Source: Pseudomonadota bacterium
GTDB lineage: Bacteria; Desulfobacterota; Anaeroferrophillalia; Anaeroferrophillales; Tharpellaceae
Length of the DNA: 10,628 bases
Assembly (NCBI GenBank): GCA_015486505.1
Contig: WFRP01000126.1
Span: forward strand, 1-10,628
Direction: 5' to 3'
The notes beneath the pieces are model-generated. The model was not told the DNA's origin. It was given only the letters and a program-made list of their open reading frames with translations, and searched no databases. The position numbers and the translations under genes are program-made. Below are positions 7,348 through 10,628 of the stretch, piece by piece; positions within the stretch are counted from its first letter, which is position 1; the number at the start of each line of letters is the position of its first letter.

Positions 7348-8271
7348 ATGCTCTCGTTCATTCGCGAACAAACCACCATAGTGGCCGATCCGGCAACTGA
7401 GGCCCTGGCGGAAAAGTTGCACCAGCGGTTCGGCAACTCCCTGCAGGCTGTCCTCTTTTACGGGTCCTGTCTCCGCAGCGGCGATTATCACAGCGGCATT
7501 CTGGATCTCTATGTTCTGGTTGACAGCTACCAGAATGCTTATGCAAAAAAATACCTGGCCCGGCTCAATAAACTGCTGCCGCCTAATGTTTTTTATCTGG
7601 AGGCAAGCGCTGGTGAAAAGCTGATTCGCGCCAAATACGCGGTTCTGACCCTTAATGATTTTCTCCGGGGAACTTCGCCGCGCTGGTTTCATTCCTATCT
7701 CTGGTGCCGGTTTGCCCAGCCCCTCGGCCTGATCTTTTGTCGCTCAGAACAGATTTTTCAATTGATCAATAAGGCCGGGGCCCAGTCGGCCGTCACCTTC
7801 CTTTCCCGGGTCATTCCCACCCTGGCGGCGGATTTCACCGCCACTGAACTCTGGCATCAGGCTTTTACCTTAAGCTACAGCGCGGAACTACGCCCGGAAC
7901 GCCCCGGATATGCCGTAAATCTTTATACAAGCAACGCGGATTACTATGCCCGGCTGACCTTTCTGGCACGGCCGGCACTGTCTTTCCGGGTTAGCGGGGA
8001 TAATGACGGCTACCATAGTTTAATCTCCGAATTCAGCCGCAAAAACTGCCGGCGGGCCTGGAAACTCAGGAAAGTTCAGGGTAAAATCCTATCTGTCCTG
8101 AGGCTGTTCAAGGCGCTTTTTACATTTCACGGCGGGATCAGTTATATCCGCTGGAAGATTGAACGGCATTCGGGGATCACGTTTCAAAAGCCTGCCGCCG
8201 GCGAGCCGGAAACCTTTTTTCAGCTTTGCAAATCCTTCCTGCGGGTCTATCGTCAGGGGGGATTTCGTTGA
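7348..8271 (+). CDS. Tam41-like nucleotidyltransferase (putative CDP-DAG synthase)
   Basis: A 307-residue soluble protein with a polymerase-beta-type nucleotidyltransferase start: VLFYGSCLRSG (35-45, with GS at 39-40) followed by ILDLYVLVD (51-59, D53 as likely metal ligand). The spacing, the hydrophobic LYVLV after the aspartate, and the later block IRAKYAVLTLNDFL...W...LWCRFAQPLG (about 93-127) resemble mitochondrial Tam41/Mmp37. Tam41 is the CDP-diacylglycerol synthase unrelated to CdsA. If so, it makes CDP-DAG from CTP and phosphatidic acid, which would feed the CDP-alcohol transferase encoded just upstream. No membrane segments are evident. AAAGG lies ahead of the ATG. Its stop overlaps the next start (TTGA). 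The fold is fairly secure; the Tam41 function is inference, and another nucleotidyltransferase role is possible. Confidence 0.7.
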   Translation: MLSFIREQTTIVADPATEALAEKLHQRFGNSLQAVLFYGSCLRSGDYHSGILDLYVLVDSYQNAYAKKYLARLNKLLPPNVFYLEASAGEKLIRAKYAVLTLNDFLRGTSPRWFHSYLWCRFAQPLGLIFCRSEQIFQLINKAGAQSAVTFLSRVIPTLAADFTATELWHQAFTLSYSAELRPERPGYAVNLYTSNADYYARLTFLARPALSFRVSGDNDGYHSLISEFSRKNCRRAWKLRKVQGKILSVLRLFKALFTFHGGISYIRWKIERHSGITFQKPAAGEPETFFQLCKSFLRVYRQGGFR

Positions 8272-9224
8272 AGTTTCTTCTCCTGTCCCTTTTCGCTTTA
8301 CTCCTGTGCCCTAGCAATCCGGCCGGCGCCCGGGAAATCGCAGGCCCGGTATTTGCTCCGGCTTCCGTTACCTGGAAATCCTTAATCTATCAAACCAGAT
8401 CTTTACTGGGGACGGCAACGGCGGTGGTGAAACTCGATACCCGTCGTCAACCTGATTTCCCGCCGGAACCAGCCGGCAGTCATTCCACAAGTTCCGGCCC
8501 GGGCGCCGGGGACGTTCCGGCGCAAAACCGGGGCGGATTTTGTCTGTCGCTGACCAACACCATCAAACCCCATCTCTCAGTCCCGCGTTTTTACCAGGCC
8601 CGGGTCTGGTTTTCCCCCGAAAATTGTCAGGCAATCAGGCGCTTAAGGCTGCTGCGGGGAAAGAGTAATTACCTGAAAGATTATCTTTTTACCCCGGCCG
8701 GAGTCTATCGCTACCGGAAAAAACCGGCGGATTCAACCGAGGAAACGTTTAAACCGGAGCTCTGGACTGATAGCGAAAAAACTTTTTACCCCTTGCCCGG
8801 CAGTTTATCGGCCGCCACCATCATTTCCGAACCGTTATTGATATTATATTATCTTTCGGCCAAGGCCGCCGAGGCGAAACCGGCGGAGATCTGCGTTTTT
8901 CATAAAAAACAATATTTCAGGCTGAAGTTGATCAGAAAAGCGCCAGTCCCGATTCAGGTTGATTATATCGAACAATATAATGCTCAAAAGCGGCGGCGGC
9001 AAAAGGGGGAGATGGAGCTTTCCGGCTACCGGCTTATAAGCCGACCGCTAGCGGGAAACGCGGCGAAAGCTGCGGAAAAATTTTCTTTTATGGGATTAAC
9101 CGGCGCGATTATCATCTATTTCAACGAAAAATCACGCCTTCCGCTCCGGCTGGATGGCGATATTCCGTTTATCGGGCGGGTTTATTTCAATTTAAGAAAG
9201 GCTGTGATGACTAATTTGAAGTAA
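8268..9224 (+). CDS. Exported DUF3108-like protein
   Basis: A 318-residue protein with a clear Sec signal peptide, MKFLLLSLFALLL...PAGA, probably cut after residue 21; it is therefore periplasmic. No lipobox is present (LLLC lacks a small residue before Cys). I start it at TTG 8268: AGGGGGGA lies five bases upstream, the signal peptide begins there, and TTGA overlaps the stop of the previous gene. The ATG at 8226 would add 14 non-hydrophobic residues and overlap that gene by 46 bases. The end, SRLPLRLDGDIPFIGRVYFN, resembles the close of DUF3108-type beta-rich envelope proteins. A low-complexity Pro/Gly/Ser stretch lies at about 64-85 and a basic KRRRQK segment at about 241-246. Role unknown; as third gene of the operon it may bind or transport the lipid-linked product. 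Family assignment is tentative. Confidence 0.75.
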   Translation: MKFLLLSLFALLLCPSNPAGAREIAGPVFAPASVTWKSLIYQTRSLLGTATAVVKLDTRRQPDFPPEPAGSHSTSSGPGAGDVPAQNRGGFCLSLTNTIKPHLSVPRFYQARVWFSPENCQAIRRLRLLRGKSNYLKDYLFTPAGVYRYRKKPADSTEETFKPELWTDSEKTFYPLPGSLSAATIISEPLLILYYLSAKAAEAKPAEICVFHKKQYFRLKLIRKAPVPIQVDYIEQYNAQKRRRQKGEMELSGYRLISRPLAGNAAKAAEKFSFMGLTGAIIIYFNEKSRLPLRLDGDIPFIGRVYFNLRKAVMTNLK

Positions 9225-9265
9225 TCCGGAAAATATGAGCGCCGAGTTTCCGGATAGCCAATTTT
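9224..9265 (+). terminator. Terminator-like hairpin after the three-gene operon
   Basis: ATCCGGAAA (9224-9232) pairs perfectly with TTTCCGGAT (9247-9255) around a 14-base loop, starting in the last base of the stop codon. A short T run (9261-9265) follows after AGCCAA. It is imperfect as an intrinsic terminator but is the only candidate at the operon end. Confidence 0.5.
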
Positions 9266-9614
9266 TGCGGGCCGTCAAGAATCGCCTGCAGGCGTTCAAC
9301 TTTTTGCCGTAATTCGACGATGGCGAGGCCGGGGTAACGATGACGTTGAAATTCCGGCCGGACACCTTATGTCATGGGTAAATTGGGCTCTCAAGGGGAG
9401 TTTGTGTCCTCTGTTGAAGAGGTGCTGATCGGTCGGGCAAAAAAACGGGGCAGGGGGACTGCCCCTGCCCCGTTGCCGGTGGCTTTTAAAACCCGAATTC
9501 GTAACTCCGGGTTTTGACTATATTTTTTCTTCTAAGTAACGCTTTATAACTATGTGAAATTATAAGAGTTTTATGCTCTGCCTAATATAGGTATAATGTG
9601 CAGCAAGCTCTTTT
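9225..9614. other. Gene-poor intergenic stretch
   Basis: Apart from the two terminator hairpins I see no intact gene. On the minus strand, codons from about 9366 down to the TAG at 9211 stay open (about 50 codons) and encode a coiled-coil-like string (IVELRQKVERLQAILDGPQK) without a start codon. This could be the tail of a lost gene or chance. The bases 9473-9614 are AT-rich with no recognised element. Confidence 0.4.
9439..9472 (-). terminator. Rho-independent terminator of the DUF3313 gene
   Basis: An 11-bp perfect stem, CGGGGCAGGGG (9446-9456) with CCCCTGCCCCG (9462-9472), is followed on the minus strand by seven T (A at 9439-9445). Orientation fits the lipoprotein gene that ends at 9667, about 195 bases upstream of it. 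This leaves a long 3' untranslated region containing repeat B. Confidence 0.85.
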
Positions 9615-9668
9615 GTTACTTTTAAATATGTGGCCGCAATAGCGGTCTGAGGTGCTTCTGAGTAAGTT
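9615..9668. repeat. Repeat B, copy 2
   Basis: Matches 266-319 at 46 of 54 bases. One edge falls inside the stop codon of the DUF3313 gene (9667-9669). Read on the minus strand it encodes SEAPQTAIAATYLKV and stays open to a TAA at 9560, with TKELAAHYTY beyond. This gives the impression of the 3' end of a coding region (the SEAP string loosely recalls the C-terminus of ParA-type ATPases). It also contains CCGC-TATT-GCGG, a small hairpin. Confidence 0.7.
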
Positions 9669-10347
9669 ATTCGGCCTTGATATCGTCGAGGCCTTTTTTC
9701 AGGCTCTCGGCCCAATATTCGAAGGCCGCTTCGGTATAGCCCCATTTTTCCACTTTGGCTTCCATGTTGAGCTTGGAGCCGATATAGGTGTCCTTGCCCA
9801 TGGCCAGGACCTGGTTGGTTTCGGAGTCGAGCAGTTCGAACTCCATTGAGGCCTGACCGACCCCGGTGCCGGCCCCGGTGGTGCCGGATTTCACCAGGCT
9901 GACGGCAAGTCCAACCGGCAGAACCGTGGTAATCGTATCCAGGGCCCGGTTGGACGGGACGATATCGACAATCGCGATTCTAACCCTGAGAACATCGGGA
10001 CCCGGGGTTTTAACCAGGGAGTACTCATTGCCCAGTTTGCTGACGAAGGCGGCGTGGTAGGCTTTGGTCAACTCCTTGATATCCTCGGGATGAATGGCCT
10101 TGCTCTCGGAATTATTCTTGAGATAGAAAACCACCTCATCAAGCATGATCTTGTTGTATTTTTTGAAATCGGTTCCGGGATTGATCCAGATCTTGTCCAC
10201 GGCGCGACCCTGGGTCTTGACCTTGGCATAGGCCTCCGGCCCGCCGAGAAAGCCGCTGTTTTCGATCGGTTGCGTTCCGGCACAGGCCGCCAGAGTCAGA
10301 GCCAGCAATAACCCCATCAATAATTTCACTTTTTTCCCAATTTCCAT
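9667..10347 (-). CDS. DUF3313-type lipoprotein
   Basis: A 226-residue secreted lipoprotein. The signal peptide has charged MEIGKKVK, a hydrophobic LLMGLLLALT core and lipobox LAAC with Cys at 22; Ala-Gly follow, so outer-membrane sorting is expected. The body fits the DUF3313 family in length and pattern: an early WINPGTDFKKYNKIMLDEV region (about 54-72), a central helix-rich stretch with TKAYHAAF, a Gly-rich segment GTTGAGTGVGQASMEFEL (about 154-171), and a C-terminal WGYTEAAFEYWAESLKKGL helix. Function of the family is unknown; members are envelope proteins. AAGGAG lies eight bases ahead of the ATG. It is monocistronic, with its own terminator at 9439-9472. Its promoter must lie close to or inside repeat A copy 5. 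Confidence 0.85.
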   Translation of the reverse strand: MEIGKKVKLLMGLLLALTLAACAGTQPIENSGFLGGPEAYAKVKTQGRAVDKIWINPGTDFKKYNKIMLDEVVFYLKNNSESKAIHPEDIKELTKAYHAAFVSKLGNEYSLVKTPGPDVLRVRIAIVDIVPSNRALDTITTVLPVGLAVSLVKSGTTGAGTGVGQASMEFELLDSETNQVLAMGKDTYIGSKLNMEAKVEKWGYTEAAFEYWAESLKKGLDDIKAE

Positions 10348-10381
10348 TTTCCCTGCTCCTTAAACTAAAAATTAAATGTTT

Positions 10382-10491
10382 AGTGCCTTACAGGTTATTT
10401 TCTTGTTTTAAAACAAGAAAATGTTCTGATAAGAGCACTTATTTGCGGGCCGCAAGGCCCTGTTTGGGTTGCGGGTTTGTTCCCGCATTAG
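10382..10491 (+). repeat. Repeat A, copy 5 (perfect-palindrome subtype)
   Basis: AGTGCCTTACAGG to GCATTAG. Hairpin I has become an uninterrupted 26-base perfect palindrome (10397-10422), the arms being ATTTTCTTGTTTT and its complement. Hairpin II keeps its stem with a changed loop (ATAAG-AGCA-CTTAT). Hairpin III is GGGCC-GCAA-GGCCC, a GNRA loop. Hairpin IV is GCGGG...CCCGC. It lies directly upstream of the DUF3313 gene, in opposite orientation to it, and is joined head to tail to copy 6. Confidence 0.87.
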
Positions 10492-10492
10492 T

Positions 10493-10617
10493 ACCTTACA
10501 GGTTATTTTCTGCACAAAAAACAAGATTTAAGATTTAATATCCAGAAAATGTTCTGATAAGAGTACTTATTTGTGGGCCGCAAAGCCCTGTTTGGGTTGC
10601 GGGTTTGTTCCCGCATT
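10493..10617 (+). repeat. Repeat A, copy 6 (loop subtype)
   Basis: Same unit as copies 1, 3 and 4, with ATTTTCTG...CAGAAAAT as hairpin I and a seven-base internal duplication (GATTTAA) in the loop. Hairpin III has one mismatch at the loop-closing pair (GGGCC with AGCCC). Hairpin IV is intact. The end is GCATTAA instead of GCATTAG, followed by unrelated sequence to the window end. Confidence 0.87.
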
Positions 10618-10628
10618 AAATCCTTCGC

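Noticed and set aside
8268..8310. Lipoprotein signal in the DUF3108-like protein
   Set aside because: The Cys follows LLL; a lipobox needs Gly, Ala or Ser directly before the Cys.
9560..9745. Separate 61-residue minus-strand gene
   Set aside because: Its first half lies inside the DUF3313 gene in another frame and it has no ribosome binding site; only the repeat B part is of interest.

Overview
The window looks like a chromosomal segment of a Gram-negative bacterium. The best guess is a member of the Desulfobacterota (old Deltaproteobacteria) or a relative; this rests on gene content only, because there is no rRNA or core marker here. Supporting signs are an outer-membrane-type lipoprotein, a periplasmic DUF3108-like protein with a signal peptide, and an ISAs1-type transposase remnant.

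Layout. (1) 1-594: three copies of a structured repeat of about 110-145 bp ('repeat A') and one copy of a second repeat ('repeat B'), then the terminator of the next operon. (2) 595-3927, minus strand: the two-gene operon aspT-aspD (aspartate/alanine antiporter and PLP-dependent aspartate 4-decarboxylase), with a (TAAA)9 microsatellite 46 bases upstream of aspT and an inverted copy of repeat A behind it. (3) 4168-4936, minus: a decayed transposase with a DruA-like DUF4338 head and an ISAs1 tail, carrying a stop, a frameshift and a large internal deletion. (4) 5012-9224: a divergent four-gene cluster made of a calcineurin-like phosphoesterase (minus) facing a three-gene operon (plus). The operon encodes a CDP-alcohol phosphatidyltransferase with an extra N-terminal domain, a Tam41-like nucleotidyltransferase, and an exported DUF3108-like protein. 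(5) 9225-9614: no convincing gene, two hairpin terminators. (6) 9615-10628: a DUF3313-type lipoprotein gene (minus), with repeat B touching its stop codon and two tandem copies of repeat A upstream.

How the genes work together. AspT and AspD form a known proton-motive metabolic cycle: aspartate enters in exchange for alanine, and decarboxylation inside consumes a proton. The four-gene cluster reads as a possible membrane-lipid headgroup module: a Tam41-like enzyme could make CDP-diacylglycerol, the CDP-alcohol transferase could attach a headgroup, and the phosphoesterase could remove a phosphate. The substrate is unknown, and this is the best candidate in the window for an undescribed pathway.

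The other notable signal is repeat A. Its copies keep four potential hairpins while the sequence changes, including compensatory changes in the first stem and GNRA-like loops in the third. This suggests a structured mobile element or RNA rather than random intergenic DNA.
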